NCBI GenBank assembly: GCA_944326695.1
Contig: CALVEZ010000004.1
Coordinates: 62,001 to 126,000 of the forward strand
Source of the DNA: Candidatus Bilophila faecipullorum
GTDB taxonomy: Bacteria > Desulfobacterota > Desulfovibrionia > Desulfovibrionales > Desulfovibrionaceae
Direction: 5' to 3'
Length of the DNA stretch: 64,000 bases
The notes under the pieces were generated by a model. The model saw nothing but the letters and a program-made list of their open reading frames with translations, ran no database searches and was not told where the DNA came from. Below, one piece after another: positions 26,867 to 36,458 of the stretch (position 1 is the first letter of the stretch; each line of letters opens with the position of its first letter). A program made the position numbers and the translations under genes.

Positions 26867-28219
26867 TCAGCCGAGCGCCTTGCCGACAATCCCCGCCAGC
26901 TCCTTCGCATAGGCGCGAACCCTCTCCGCGTCCTGCCCCTCGACCATGACCCGGCACAGGGGCTCGGTGCCGGAATAGCGCAGCAAAACACGGCCCCGGC
27001 CCTCCAGCCCGCTTTCGATGCGCTCGACGGCCTCGGCGATGTCGGGACAGTCCTCAAAAGGCGTCTTGCGCTCGACGTGCACGTTCCGGAGTTCCTGCGG
27101 ATACGGCGTAAGCAGGCCGGCCAGTTCGGAAAGCGGCTTCCCGCGCTGGCGCATGATCCGCAGAATCTGCAGGGCGGCCAGCAGGCCATCGCCGGTCGTG
27201 CTGTACTCGCGGAAAATGAGATGCCCCGACTGCTCCCCTCCGAGCAGCGCGCCGTGCTGCCGCATGGCGGCGACGACATGGCGGTCGCCCACATTGGTGC
27301 GTACCAGCGTGCCGCCCCGCTCCTTCATGAAAACTTCCAGCGCCATGTTGCTCATGACGGTGGCCACCAGAATATTCCCCGGGAGCTTCCCCTGCTGCAT
27401 GAGGTCCTGCGCGCACAGGGCCATGATCTGATCACCGTCGAGCACCGCTCCCTTCTCGTCGACCACGATGAGCCGATCCGCGTCCCCGTCGAGGGCCAGG
27501 CCGATATCGGCTCGCGTCTCGCGGACCTTGGCGGCCACGGCCTCGGGATACAGGGAACCGCAGCGGTAGTTGATATTCAGGCCGTTGGGTTCGGTGCCGA
27601 TGCGCACGACCTCGGCCCCGAGTTCCTCCAGAGCCAGCGGCGCGACGCGGTAGTTGGCTCCGTTGGCGCAGTCGATGACCACCCGCAGCCCCTCAAGAGA
27701 CAGGTGCGAGGGGAAGCTATTCTTCAGATAGACGATGTAGCGACCCGGCGCGTCCTTGATCTTGTAGGCGCGGCCCGTGTCGGCGGGATCAGGATAATTC
27801 CAGTCGAAATCGGGATCGAGCACCATTTCGGTCATGCGATCCTCGTCGGCGTCGGGGATTTTGAAACCCTCGGCGCTGAAAAACTTGATCCCGTTGTCGC
27901 TGTAGGGATTGTGCGAGGCGGAGATCACCACGCCCAGATCGGCCCGCATGTTGGTGGTCAGAAAGGAAATGGCGGGCGTAGGCAACGGCCCCACGAGGAA
28001 GACGTCCATGCCTGCGGCGAGGAGCCCGGCGGCCAGCGCGTTTTCAAAGACGTAGCCGGAAAGACGCGTATCCTTGCCGATGACCACACGGCTGCGGCGG
28101 TTTTTGCTGCGGTAGAAGGTGCCCGCGGCCAAGCCGAGGCGCAGGGCCACTTCCGGGGTCATGGGATAGGTATTGACGCGGCCTCTCATGCCGTCGGTAC
28201 CAAAAAGACGGGTGCTCAT
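26867..28219 (-). CDS. glmM: Phosphoglucosamine mutase
   Basis: Interconverts glucosamine 6- and 1-phosphate on the way to UDP-N-acetylglucosamine. The phosphoserine loop is in [14 protein letters not shown] (about residue 100). The metal-binding loop is DGDADRL and the substrate motif [10 protein letters not shown]. 450 residues, typical. The start at 28219 overlaps the cdaR stop (ATGA); the longer upstream frame lies within cdaR. The cdaA–cdaR–glmM order is the classical link of c-di-AMP signalling to wall synthesis. Confidence 0.96.
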   Translation of the reverse strand: MSTRLFGTDGMRGRVNTYPMTPEVALRLGLAAGTFYRSKNRRSRVVIGKDTRLSGYVFENALAAGLLAAGMDVFLVGPLPTPAISFLTTNMRADLGVVISASHNPYSDNGIKFFSAEGFKIPDADEDRMTEMVLDPDFDWNYPDPADTGRAYKIKDAPGRYIVYLKNSFPSHLSLEGLRVVIDCANGANYRVAPLALEELGAEVVRIGTEPNGLNINYRCGSLYPEAVAAKVRETRADIGLALDGDADRLIVVDEKGAVLDGDQIMALCAQDLMQQGKLPGNILVATVMSNMALEVFMKERGGTLVRTNVGDRHVVAAMRQHGALLGGEQSGHLIFREYSTTGDGLLAALQILRIMRQRGKPLSELAGLLTPYPQELRNVHVERKTPFEDCPDIAEAVERIESGLEGRGRVLLRYSGTEPLCRVMVEGQDAERVRAYAKELAGIVGKALG

Positions 28220-29205
28220 TCGCTCACTCCAGACGCTGCGGGTTGCTGGTCGGCGCTTGCGCCGTTTTCTTCGGGAAGCTGGTGATGGATGACCGTCACC
28301 TGATCCGGGTTCACCTTGATCACACGACCGCCTTTGGGCACCGTCACCTGGAGGGCGACCTGCGTCCGCGCCCCGGGAAGCGGCAGGGCTGCGGCGGCTG
28401 GAACCGCGACCTGAAACTGCGTAAGGTATGTGGAATCCCTGACCAGAGCCTGCGGCACGGAAACCAGCAGGTTGACGCTCGCGGGTTCCACGGTGACGCC
28501 CGTCCCCTCGGCCTCGAAAAGCACGTCCCGCTGAAGGCTCAGGGTCCGCCGCCGCACGTCGAGCCGCCACGTCACGGTCACGGTCTGCGGCATGATTTCC
28601 ACTGACGGGGGGGCCAGCAAAGCCACCTGCTCGGTGACAGCCCGGCCCTCGGCGTCAAGATCAACGGGGACTTCGGCGCTGATGTCCTTCAGGGAGGCGA
28701 CGGCTGCGGCGGGGCCGCGGACCGTGACCTGCTTCGGCTCCACCACCACGTCCTTGAGCGTGACGGAAGAGGCCGCGGGCGAGGCGCGCAACGTCACCTT
28801 GACCGGCAGGCTTTTCTCCATGATCTTGTCCACTTCCAGAATCATGCGCGAGGGCGTGACCTCAAGCACCTCATAGGCGCGCAGTTCCGGCGGCTTGTAG
28901 CTCGTGGTCAGGGGAATGACATTGCGGCCCGCCGTGACCCCGGAAAGGTCCATCGTATACGAAAGTTCGCGCGTCGTCATGGAACGCAGGAGTTCTTTCG
29001 GGCCGCGAAAACGCACGCTGACCTTGTTGATCTGGCCTCCGGTCACGATAAGGCCGGGCGGAAGCCCCTTGTAGTCGATACGCACGTCGACCACGCGCTC
29101 GATCTCTTCCCGTGCGTTCAGGGTGTACCACAAGCCCAGAGCCACGAGGAAGGCCACGAGCAGATAGGGCAGGTTGGACTTTTGAAATTCACTTTTCAAG
29201 GACAT
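28216..29205 (-). CDS. cdaR: CdaR (YbbR-domain regulator of diadenylate cyclase)
   Basis: One N-terminal membrane anchor (residues about 13–30) followed by several YbbR repeats exposed outside the inner membrane. The repeats show the usual pattern of conserved Val/Gly positions ([21 protein letters not shown]). In other bacteria CdaR binds and modulates CdaA. 329 residues. It overlaps cdaA by 17 bases and glmM by four. The C-terminal 30 residues are low-complexity. Confidence 0.88.
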   Translation of the reverse strand: MSLKSEFQKSNLPYLLVAFLVALGLWYTLNAREEIERVVDVRIDYKGLPPGLIVTGGQINKVSVRFRGPKELLRSMTTRELSYTMDLSGVTAGRNVIPLTTSYKPPELRAYEVLEVTPSRMILEVDKIMEKSLPVKVTLRASPAASSVTLKDVVVEPKQVTVRGPAAAVASLKDISAEVPVDLDAEGRAVTEQVALLAPPSVEIMPQTVTVTWRLDVRRRTLSLQRDVLFEAEGTGVTVEPASVNLLVSVPQALVRDSTYLTQFQVAVPAAAALPLPGARTQVALQVTVPKGGRVIKVNPDQVTVIHHQLPEENGASADQQPAASGVSE

Positions 29206-29926
29206 TGTTCAACGTCTCCCGCAGTTGTTCGGCGTCGGGCATCACGGACAGGTGGCCCCGGGAAGCCACGCTGACCTCGCCGCGCTCCTCGGAAACGACG
29301 ATGACCGTCGCGTCGCTGACCTCGGTGGCACCGAGGGCGGCGCGGTGGCGGGTGCCGAAGCTCTGGCGGTCCATGTGCGCGAGGGGGAGGATGCAGCCCG
29401 CCGCGGCGATGCGGCCCTTGCGGATGATCACCGCGCCGTCGTGCAGGGCCGTGTTGGGGAAAAAGATGGTCAGCAGAAGCTCGCGCGAAATGCGCGCATC
29501 AAGCACTACGCCGCCCTGCATCATGTCGCCGAGCTGGACGTTGCCTTCGAGCACAATCAGGGCGCCGATGCGCCGCTTGGCGAAATATTGGCACACCCAA
29601 ACCAGATCGCCCACCAGCGACGTGGGCGCGGTCCGTTTTTTCCACGAAAGGTACTGCGTACCCATCGTGGCCAGCGCCTGCCGGATGTCGTCATGAAAGA
29701 GGATGACAGTAACGAGGAAAAGGGAACCGAAAAGGTTGTCGAGCAGCCACGAAAGGGAATAGAGGCCGATATAATGGGAAAGGGCGTAGACCGCCACGAG
29801 CAGCACCAGACCGACGAGCGCGGAAAAGGCCCGCGTTCCCCGTATGAGGAGCAGGATGCGGTAAATGAGCAGCGTGACAAGCGCGATGTCGAGCATGTCG
29901 CGCCAGTAGTAAACCAGAAAATCCAT
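29189..29926 (-). CDS. cdaA: Diadenylate cyclase CdaA
   Basis: Makes cyclic di-AMP from two ATP. Three N-terminal membrane helices (to about residue 80) precede the DAC domain, which carries the catalytic DGA (in FFPNTALHDGAVII) and the RHR motif (GTRHRAALG). 245 residues, slightly shorter than Gram-positive homologues. First gene of cdaA–cdaR–glmM. The five-hairpin element copy 3 separates it from folP, so the cluster may have its own promoter or the element may lie in a common transcript. Confidence 0.94.
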   Translation of the reverse strand: MDFLVYYWRDMLDIALVTLLIYRILLLIRGTRAFSALVGLVLLVAVYALSHYIGLYSLSWLLDNLFGSLFLVTVILFHDDIRQALATMGTQYLSWKKRTAPTSLVGDLVWVCQYFAKRRIGALIVLEGNVQLGDMMQGGVVLDARISRELLLTIFFPNTALHDGAVIIRKGRIAAAGCILPLAHMDRQSFGTRHRAALGATEVSDATVIVVSEERGEVSVASRGHLSVMPDAEQLRETLNNVLEK

Positions 29927-29949
29927 ATTCCGGCTCCGAAAAGAACGTT

Positions 29950-30085
29950 AGAGCCGTTTCATTTTGAAACCGCTCTGGCCACACACAGGTATGGCCCGCC
30001 ACAACGTGGCGTGGATTCTGCCCAAAACGACATTTTTTGGCAGAATGCCAACGTTGACTTTTGTAAAAAATCAACGTTCATCTGC
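29950..30085 (-). repeat. Five-hairpin intergenic element, copy 3 (136 bp, inverted)
   Basis: Reverse-complemented copy of the element at 1751–1886, ungapped, with seven differences by hand count. Some changes turn a G·C pair into a G·T pair (hairpin 1), which would still pair in RNA; others are single mismatches (hairpins 2 and 5). It lies in the folP–cdaA gap, starting about 20 bp after the folP stop. Confidence 0.85.
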
Positions 30086-30106
30086 TCCAGAGGCCGCGCC
30101 CGAACG

Positions 30107-30958
30107 TCAGAGCGGCGGCGTCATGGCCTCCACAAGGCGCAGGGCCTGCGCGCACCCCGCGACGTCGTGGACGCGGTGGTAGGGGATGCCGCGACTTGCG
30201 AGGAGCGCCACGGCCAGCCGCGTGGCTTCCGCGCGCTCGGCCAGTTCCAGCCCGAGCAGTTCCCGGAACAGGGACTTGCGTGAGAGGCCCACGTAGAGCG
30301 GGCGGCCAAGCGCGGCGAAACGCTCCATCCCCCGCAGGATGGCGACCGTGTGATCCCTATTTTTCCCGAATCCGATGCCGGGATCAAGCACTATCCGATC
30401 CTCGGGCAGTCCGGCCCGCACCAGCCGACCGAGATGGTTCTCGAAAAAGGCTAGAATCTCCTCAACCACGTTGCCGTAGCGGGGGTTGATCTGCATCTCG
30501 CGGGGCCTGCCCTGACTGTGCATGAGCACGTAACCGGGCTTGTAGTCGGCAAGCACTTCGGTGAGGGCGGGATCGGCGGCGCAGGCGGAAACATCGTTGA
30601 CGATGTCAGCACCCGCCTCCAGCGCGGCCCGGGCCGTGCCCGCCTTCAGCGTATCCACGGACAGGATCGCCTCGGGACGGGCCGCGCGCAGGCGTTCCAG
30701 CACGGGCAAAAGACGCCGGATTTCCTCATCCTCGGGAACCGGATCGGCGTAGGGGCGGGTCGATTCCGCCCCGAGATCGAGCATTCCCGCGCCTTCGTCG
30801 AGCAGGCGCAGACCGTGTTCCACGGCCACGCCTGGATCAAGAAAACGCCCGCCGTCGGAAAAGGAATCGGGCGTCACGTTGACAATCCCCACCAGACAGA
30901 AGGGGGCAGGGCGCAGCGCCCTCCCCCCTCGAAGAATCCATGTACGTTCTGCGTTCAC
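30107..30958 (-). CDS. folP: Dihydropteroate synthase
   Basis: Joins p-aminobenzoate to the pterin diphosphate in folate synthesis. The two family signatures are present: GIVNVTPDSFSDGG near residue 25 and LDLGAESTRP near 60. RIVLDPGIGFGKN and the C-terminal VHDV follow. 283 residues, normal. Behind ftsH as in many bacteria, separated by a terminator-like hairpin. Confidence 0.95.
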   Translation of the reverse strand: MNAERTWILRGGRALRPAPFCLVGIVNVTPDSFSDGGRFLDPGVAVEHGLRLLDEGAGMLDLGAESTRPYADPVPEDEEIRRLLPVLERLRAARPEAILSVDTLKAGTARAALEAGADIVNDVSACAADPALTEVLADYKPGYVLMHSQGRPREMQINPRYGNVVEEILAFFENHLGRLVRAGLPEDRIVLDPGIGFGKNRDHTVAILRGMERFAALGRPLYVGLSRKSLFRELLGLELAERAEATRLAVALLASRGIPYHRVHDVAGCAQALRLVEAMTPPL

Positions 30959-30989
30959 GCGCTGTTCCTGAAAGGGTCTCCCGATGAAA

Positions 30990-31020
30990 GAAAATCCCGG
31001 CGTCCGCCTCGGGCGCCGGG
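30990..31020 (-). terminator. Terminator-like hairpin between ftsH and folP
   Basis: CCCGGCG/CGCCGGG arms; on the minus strand the stem is followed by ATTTTCTTTC. Placed just behind the ftsH stop; could reduce folP readthrough. Confidence 0.6.
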
Positions 31021-31029
31021 ACCGAACGT

Positions 31030-32985
31030 CTACTGTTGCGGCTTCTCAGGCCCCTGATCCTCTCCGGCGGGCTCGAGCTTGAAGGTGTCGCCTCCGCTCT
31101 GCGCCTCGGGCGCGGGCGCCGTGGACGGCGCAGAAGGCGCGGAAGCTGCGGGCTTCGCGGCAGCGCCGTTCCCTTCCGCATCGAAAGGGGGCAGGGGTTC
31201 GCCCTTGATGAGCAGATCGATGTCGTCGCCCGTGATGGTTTCGCGGTCAAGCAGAGCCTTGGCCAGCGCGTGCAGGAGGTCGATGTTGTCCTGCAGGAGC
31301 TTGTGGCAGTTCTGACGCGCCGTTTCCACGAGCTTCTTGATTTCGGCGTCCACCACGCGGGCGGTGTCCTCGCTATAGTTACGCGCATGGCCCCAGTCGC
31401 GGCCGATGAAGACTTCCTCGCCCTGCTCGCCGATGGTCATGGGGCCGATGACGTCGCTCATGCCCCACTCGCAGACCATCTTGCGGGCCATGCCCGTGGC
31501 GCGCTCAATGTCGTTGCCCGCGCCGGTGGTGATGGTGTCGAAGATGATTTCCTCGGCCACCCGGCCTGCCAAGAGCACCATGAGGTTGTTCTGGAGGTAG
31601 GCCTTGGAGTAGCCGTGCCGGTCGCCTTCGGGAAGCTGCATGGTCACGCCGAGGGCGCGGCCGCGCGGGATGATGGTCACCTTGTGCACGGGATCGGTGC
31701 CGGGCAGGAGCTTGGCAACAAGGGCGTGGCCGCCTTCATGGTAGGCGGTGATGCGCTTTTCCTCGTCCGAAAGGATGAGGCTGCGGCGCTCCTTGCCCAT
31801 GAGGACCTTGTCCTTGGCGTATTCGAAATCGCGCATGAACACGGTATCCTGCCCGAGGCGCGCCGCCTGGAGGGCAGCCTCGTTGACGAGGTTTTCCAGC
31901 GCCGCGCCGGAAAAGCCCGGCGTGCCGCGCGCGATGATTTCCAGATTGACGTTCTTGTCGAGCGGCGTGCGGCGGGTGTGCACCTCAAGGATTTTGAGGC
32001 GGCCCTTGACGTCCGGGGTCGGGACCACAACCTGACGGTCGAAGCGGCCGGGACGCAGCAGGGCCGGGTCCAGCACGTCGGGACGGTTGGTCGCGGCGAT
32101 GAGGATGACGCCCTCGTTGGACTCGAAACCGTCCATTTCCACGAGGAGCTGATTGAGGGTCTGCTCGCGTTCGTCGTGACCGCCGCCAAGCCCCGCGCCG
32201 CGCTGACGGCCCACGGCGTCGATTTCGTCGATGAAGATGAGGCAGGGGGCGTTCTTTTTGCCCTGCACGAAGAGGTCGCGCACGCGGGAAGCGCCCACGC
32301 CCACGAACATTTCCACGAAGTCGGAACCGGAGATGGAGAAGAAGGGCACGCCCGCCTCACCAGCCACAGCCCGGGCAAGGAGTGTCTTGCCGGTTCCGGG
32401 AGGGCCGACGAGGAGCACACCCTTGGGGATGCGGCCCCCGAGACGGGTAAATTTCCGGGGATTGGAAAGGAAATCCACGACTTCGGAAAGTTCTTCCTTG
32501 GCTTCGTCCACACCCGCCACGTCGTCGAACGTGACCTTGCCCTGCTCCTGATTCAGCATCCGCGCGCGCGAGCGGCCAAAGGACATGGCCCTCCCCGCTC
32601 CACCCTGCATCTGGCGCATGAAGAAAATCCACACGCCGATGAGCAGCAGCATGGGGAACCATGACACGAGCAGCGTCATGTACCACGGGGATTCCTCAGC
32701 GGGCTCGGCCCGGACTTCGACCTTCTCCGCGATGAGCTTGTCCACCAGCGAAGGATCGTTCGGGGCGTAAATCTTGAACGATTTGCCGTCGGACGTTTTC
32801 CCTGTAATGGTATTCCCCTGAATAAGCACATCCGACACATCCCCGCTGGCGGCCTGACGCAAGAATTCACTGTACGTCATGCTGGGCTGGGCGGAGTGCT
32901 GCGGCTGGCTGAACAGGTTGAATACAATGACCATAGCCAGGGAGATAATCCCCCACAGCATAAGATTCCGCGTAAACTGATTCAA
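31030..32985 (-). CDS. ftsH: ATP-dependent zinc metalloprotease FtsH
   Basis: Membrane-anchored AAA+ protease for membrane-protein quality control. Two membrane helices (about residues 8–25 and 105–125) flank a small periplasmic domain. Walker A GPPGTGKT is near residue 197, the second region of homology follows, and the zinc motif HEGGH is near 417. The C-terminal 50 residues are Ala/Pro/Gly-rich. I start at a TTG (32983–32985) with GGAGG five bases upstream, giving the family N-terminus ([13 protein letters not shown]); the longer ATG frame has no similarity. 651 residues. Confidence 0.95.
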   Translation of the reverse strand: MNQFTRNLMLWGIISLAMVIVFNLFSQPQHSAQPSMTYSEFLRQAASGDVSDVLIQGNTITGKTSDGKSFKIYAPNDPSLVDKLIAEKVEVRAEPAEESPWYMTLLVSWFPMLLLIGVWIFFMRQMQGGAGRAMSFGRSRARMLNQEQGKVTFDDVAGVDEAKEELSEVVDFLSNPRKFTRLGGRIPKGVLLVGPPGTGKTLLARAVAGEAGVPFFSISGSDFVEMFVGVGASRVRDLFVQGKKNAPCLIFIDEIDAVGRQRGAGLGGGHDEREQTLNQLLVEMDGFESNEGVILIAATNRPDVLDPALLRPGRFDRQVVVPTPDVKGRLKILEVHTRRTPLDKNVNLEIIARGTPGFSGAALENLVNEAALQAARLGQDTVFMRDFEYAKDKVLMGKERRSLILSDEEKRITAYHEGGHALVAKLLPGTDPVHKVTIIPRGRALGVTMQLPEGDRHGYSKAYLQNNLMVLLAGRVAEEIIFDTITTGAGNDIERATGMARKMVCEWGMSDVIGPMTIGEQGEEVFIGRDWGHARNYSEDTARVVDAEIKKLVETARQNCHKLLQDNIDLLHALAKALLDRETITGDDIDLLIKGEPLPPFDAEGNGAAAKPAASAPSAPSTAPAPEAQSGGDTFKLEPAGEDQGPEKPQQ

Positions 32986-33120
32986 AAGTACCTCCGTATG
33001 GCCCGGCAGAGCCCTGCCGAACCGTCGGACACAGTGTAAGTTCTCTTCCAACGTTTGACAACGCCAGCCAAGGCGATCCGGGCTGCCCCGGGACGCTCCG
33101 GCTTCTGACGTCAATGGATT

Positions 33121-33148
33121 TCTATCAGAAAACCATATGCGATATCAA
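33121..33148 (-). promoter_or_regulatory. Possible ftsH promoter
   Basis: On the minus strand TTGATA (33143–33148) and GATAGA (33121–33126) are 16 bases apart, leaving a leader of about 130 bases. No clear heat-shock (sigma-32) pattern was found. The rest of the 328-bp gap up to the alcohol dehydrogenase terminator shows nothing else. Confidence 0.3.
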
Positions 33149-33441
33149 GGAATTATATCGACTCATCGACACGCGCAGCCTGTTGGAAAAACTATGCTTC
33201 CACAAAATCAGACGGGGTGGCCGAAAAAACTCAGCGCTCCAATGCGGGGCCGCCTTCGAGCCGGGCGCGGTAGAGAGAGTGTGTGTGGTGGTGGGAGGGA
33301 ATGAGCGGACGCGGGGCTTCGCATGGAAAAGGGACAAGTCCGGGCCATCCCGTCTGAAAGATGGACAGCGAAAAGCCCCTCGCCTTCGCCCCACCCTCCG
33401 CTTTTCTCCAAAAGCCGGAAGCCTTCCGCCGCCCTCGCCGA

Positions 33442-33480
33442 CAAAAAGCCCCCGCGCCATAGGAACATGGCAGGGGGGCT
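33442..33480 (-). terminator. Terminator after the alcohol dehydrogenase
   Basis: AGCCCCC/GGGGGCT with an inner CCAT/ATGG pairing; on the minus strand followed by TTTTTG. 21 bp behind the stop. Confidence 0.85.
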
Positions 33481-33501
33481 CCGCATCCTGAAAAAGGCAG
33501 G

Positions 33502-34683
33502 CTAGAAAAGTTTCTTATAGAGATCGCTCACGATTTCCATGCTCATCACGCGGGGATTGGTCGCGGCGCAGGTGTCCTTCTGGGCGTGGGCCACCATTTC
33601 GGGAATGTCGCGGGGATCGATGGCCTTGACGTAGCGGGCGGCCAGTTCCCTGACGGTCGTGGGGATGCCCACGTCGCGGCTGAGGGTCTTGATGGCGGAA
33701 ATGGCCAGTTCAGCGGCGGCCCGCTCGGAAAGCCCGTCCGTGCACTCGCCCATCATTTTGGCGATGGCCACGAAGCGGTCGAGGCGGGAAATGAGATTGA
33801 ACTCCTCCACATGCGGTAGAAGGATGGCATTGCACTCGCCGTGCGGCAGGCTGTAGAAGCCGCCGAGCTGATGGGCCATGGCGTGCACGTAGCCGAGTCC
33901 GGCGTTGTTGAAGGCCATGCCCGCCATGTACTGGGCGTAGGCCATGCCCTCGCGGGCCTCCATGTCCTTGCCGTTGGCCACGGCCTTGCGCAAATACTTG
34001 GAAACGAGGCGAATGGCCTGTTCCGCGCAGGCGTCGGTCATGGGCGTAGTGTTGGTGGACACGTACGCTTCGATAGCGTGCGTCAGCGCGTCCATGCCTG
34101 TGGCGGCGGTCAGCGCCGGAGGCATCCCCACCATGAGCAGGGGGTCGTTGACGGCCACGTTGGGCGTCAGGAACCAGTCCACGATGGACATCTTCACATG
34201 GCGTTCCTTGTCGGTGATCACGCAAAAGCGCGTCACTTCCGAGGCCGTGCCCGCCGTGGTATTGATGGCGATGTAATGGGGCAGCATGTGGTTGACCTTG
34301 TCCACGCCCTCGTATTGGTAAATCGCCCCGCCGTTGGAAAGCAAAATGCCAATGCCCTTGCAGCAGTCGTGTGACGAGCCGCCGCCGATGGAAATGAGCC
34401 CGTCGCAGCCTTCGGCCTTATACTGGGCCACGCCCTCGGTGACGTTCTCGTCGGTGGGGTTGGGCACGGTCCTGTCGTACACGCTGTAGGGGATGTTGTC
34501 GCCTTCCAGAATGTCCGTGATGGTTTTCAGGATGCCCGTCTGCACAATGCCCTTGTCCGTGACGATAAGGGGCTTGGTGATGTGATAGGTGCGGACGTAA
34601 TGGGGAATGCCCTGACACGCCCCCACGCCGATAAGGGAAATGCCGGGAACGAAAAAGCTGTGCATCTTTCCGGGAACAGACAT
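33502..34683 (-). CDS. Iron-containing alcohol dehydrogenase
   Basis: NAD(P)-dependent group III dehydrogenase acting on alcohols or aldehydes. GGGSSHDCCKG is the nucleotide-binding loop. The metal ligands fit D/H positions in MDALTHAIEAYVS, the His of HAMAHQLGG and SLPHGECNA. 393 residues, normal. The start at 34683 has AAAGGA six bases upstream. Substrate cannot be read from sequence; in Desulfovibrionaceae such enzymes serve ethanol, propanediol or sulfoacetaldehyde metabolism. Single-gene unit with its own terminator. Confidence 0.9.
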   Translation of the reverse strand: MSVPGKMHSFFVPGISLIGVGACQGIPHYVRTYHITKPLIVTDKGIVQTGILKTITDILEGDNIPYSVYDRTVPNPTDENVTEGVAQYKAEGCDGLISIGGGSSHDCCKGIGILLSNGGAIYQYEGVDKVNHMLPHYIAINTTAGTASEVTRFCVITDKERHVKMSIVDWFLTPNVAVNDPLLMVGMPPALTAATGMDALTHAIEAYVSTNTTPMTDACAEQAIRLVSKYLRKAVANGKDMEAREGMAYAQYMAGMAFNNAGLGYVHAMAHQLGGFYSLPHGECNAILLPHVEEFNLISRLDRFVAIAKMMGECTDGLSERAAAELAISAIKTLSRDVGIPTTVRELAARYVKAIDPRDIPEMVAHAQKDTCAATNPRVMSMEIVSDLYKKLF

Positions 34684-34883
34684 GCTCAATCCTTTCAAAG
34701 GCAGTAAGTGAAAAATCCCATGCGGGCGACCGGGCGGCGAACGCCGCGGGCGGAAACGGCTCCCGCAGAGAATTTGAGTGTTCAACCAAACGTCCCCACA
34801 CACCTAACGCAAAAGGCGGCGGTTGGCTAGATGGAAAATGCCCTTTTTTTCACGACAGGGGAAAGAATAATAATGAAGCGAGG

Positions 34884-35180
34884 TCAGGAGGAAAAGCTCC
34901 ACAGCCAGCGAACCACGGCCAAAAGGAGCAGCGAGAGTGCGGCGTTGACCAGATAGAGGCGGCGCAACGCAAGAGTTTTGACGATTTCCATCGTCACGGC
35001 GCTGAACGCGGCCACCGTAAAAAGCAGCGTAAACGGCGCGTCCGAACCAAAAAGCGCGTCCCAGCCTTCCGCGTGGAAGCGGTCGGAAAAAAGCCCGTAG
35101 AGCACGGCCACCGGAACGAAGGCAAAGGGCAGCAGCCGCCACGGTCGGGGAACAAGCCTGATTTCCCAGCGTCTTTTCAA
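34884..35180 (-). CDS. Small membrane protein (about 98 residues)
   Basis: Three hydrophobic segments (LLPFAFVPVAVLYGLF, PFTLLFTVAAFSAV, YLVNAALSLLLLAVVRWL) with basic residues before the first. I start at a TTG (35180) because GGGAGG lies a few bases upstream and the sequence loses membrane character before it. Not recognised; it might have a role with the neighbouring dehydrogenase, but there is no direct evidence. Confidence 0.5.
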   Translation of the reverse strand: MKRRWEIRLVPRPWRLLPFAFVPVAVLYGLFSDRFHAEGWDALFGSDAPFTLLFTVAAFSAVTMEIVKTLALRRLYLVNAALSLLLLAVVRWLWSFSS

Positions 35181-35516
35181 CTTCCCTCCCCCGGCGGGCG
35201 GGAGCCCGGCCCAGAGCCTGCCTCTCCGCCTTTTTCCATTGGCCGCAGGCGGCCACGCCCGGAAGCCTTCCCTTTGGAGCGGTTGAGGTCCGCCAAAGCG
35301 CCCTTCAAGGGCTGAGTCCGCACGCCAAGGACGCCCCGGGATAAGCCTGTCGGGAATAGAGCCACGCCGCGCTGAGCCCATACGCTCAAGGGAGGCCCCA
35401 TTGTTCCGGGAGGCAAGGCGGCCTATCCCATAAAGCGTAACGGTCGCAGTGATGCATACTCGGCCAAACCAGCGGCGGGGAAGCCTTCATCTCTTGGCCG
35501 TTTGGGGGCACAGCCT
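35181..35516. other. Intergenic region without recognised gene
   Basis: Between the small membrane protein and the terminator of the RRM gene. Only GC-rich shadow frames are seen and no convincing promoter or RNA. Confidence 0.4.
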
Positions 35517-35549
35517 AAAAAAAACGCCCCGCTGCGAACAACGGGGCGC
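35517..35549 (-). terminator. Terminator of the RRM protein gene
   Basis: CGCCCCG/CGGGGCG arms followed on the minus strand by eight T, 17 bp after the stop. Confidence 0.9.
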
Positions 35550-35565
35550 TGACTCTTAAGCCAAA

Positions 35566-35832
35566 CTAGTAGCGCGGAGGACGCGGGGCACGGGGCTTGG
35601 CTTCGTTGACGCGCAGGGTGCGGCCACCGAAATTAGCGTTGTCCAGAGCTTCAATAGCGGCGGAAGCACCGGGCTCTTCCATTTCCACAAAACCGAAGCC
35701 ACGGGCGCGGCCGGTTTCACGATCGCTCACGAGTTTCACAGAAACGACCGGGCCGTAATCGGCAAAAAGGCTCTGAACCTGTTCTTCGGTAGCGGACCAG
35801 GGAAGGTTGCCGACATAGATAGACTTAGCCAT
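35566..35832 (-). CDS. RRM-domain RNA-binding protein
   Basis: 88 residues, a single RNA recognition motif. RNP2 is IYVGNL at residues 4–9 and RNP1 is RGFGFVEM near 44, with a short Arg/Pro-rich tail. Similar small RRM proteins occur in cyanobacteria and deltaproteobacteria and are often cold-induced. The start at 35832 gives MAKSIYVGNLPWS. It is preceded by an unusually long AT-rich upstream region. Confidence 0.93.
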   Translation of the reverse strand: MAKSIYVGNLPWSATEEQVQSLFADYGPVVSVKLVSDRETGRARGFGFVEMEEPGASAAIEALDNANFGGRTLRVNEAKPRAPRPPRY

Positions 35833-36350
35833 GAAATAAAACCTCATCAAAAAAGACACCGTATTCCCGCGCTTGGCCATCTCCAAAACACCTCGGACAT
35901 GACGCGGTTCCTCATGGGTGAACCATGCCCGAGGCGAGTGTGGAAGTCAATGCCCTGCGCCGCTTTTATCCTTCTTCTCATCCATATTTCTATCCTCGGC
36001 CTTCTTTTGGCTGTGAAAACACAAACGTTTGAGGCATTCGCATGTGAACTTTTTTTGAAAAGAAGCAGGAAAAAGGGACGAAAAAAAAGCGTGTTTGGAA
36101 AAAAGATGGCACTTTGCGAAGAGAAAAGCAGTTCCTTTTTGAGATGGTTTCCAAAAAGATAATGGTCTAGGCTCCACAAAGCTTATCTTGGTTTGAACAT
36201 TCAATCAGCAAAGCTCCGCCAAGCCCCTATCCTTCCGGCCCTGTCCCAACGCCGCCCGTCTCTCCGTACGAAGTGCGGGGGCAGGACGGCCAACGCGCCA
36301 CGGCGTCCCCCCAAGAGGCGCCCTCTCCCGTTCCTTCAAGCAAGAAGAAA
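35833..36350. other. AT-rich upstream region of the RRM gene
   Basis: About 520 bp, much lower in GC than its surroundings, with many A- and T-tracts (36050–36140). A possible minus-strand promoter is TTGACT (35945–35950) with CATGGT (35922–35927), 17 bases apart, giving a leader of about 80–90 bases for the RRM gene. No coding frame resembles a known protein. A long leader would fit temperature-dependent control, but this is inference. Confidence 0.4.
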
Positions 36351-36368
36351 GGGCGGCAGACGCCGCCC
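36340..36368 (-). terminator. Terminator behind mtaB
   Basis: GGGCGGC/GCCGCCC arms (36351–36368) with a U-rich stretch (TTTCTTCTTG) after them on the minus strand, about 90 bp past the mtaB stop. Confidence 0.65.
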
Positions 36369-36458
36369 TGAGGCTCCCTTATGTAAGGGAAAAAAACTAT
36401 GATCCGAGAAAAACGTTTTTCACGGAACCATCTTTGCTGCACGCTTTCCGATGGAAGA

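Noticed and set aside
32986..33114. Upstream ATG extension of ftsH
   Set aside because: The 43 extra residues have no FtsH similarity, while the TTG at 32985 has a well-placed GGAGG and yields the family N-terminus.
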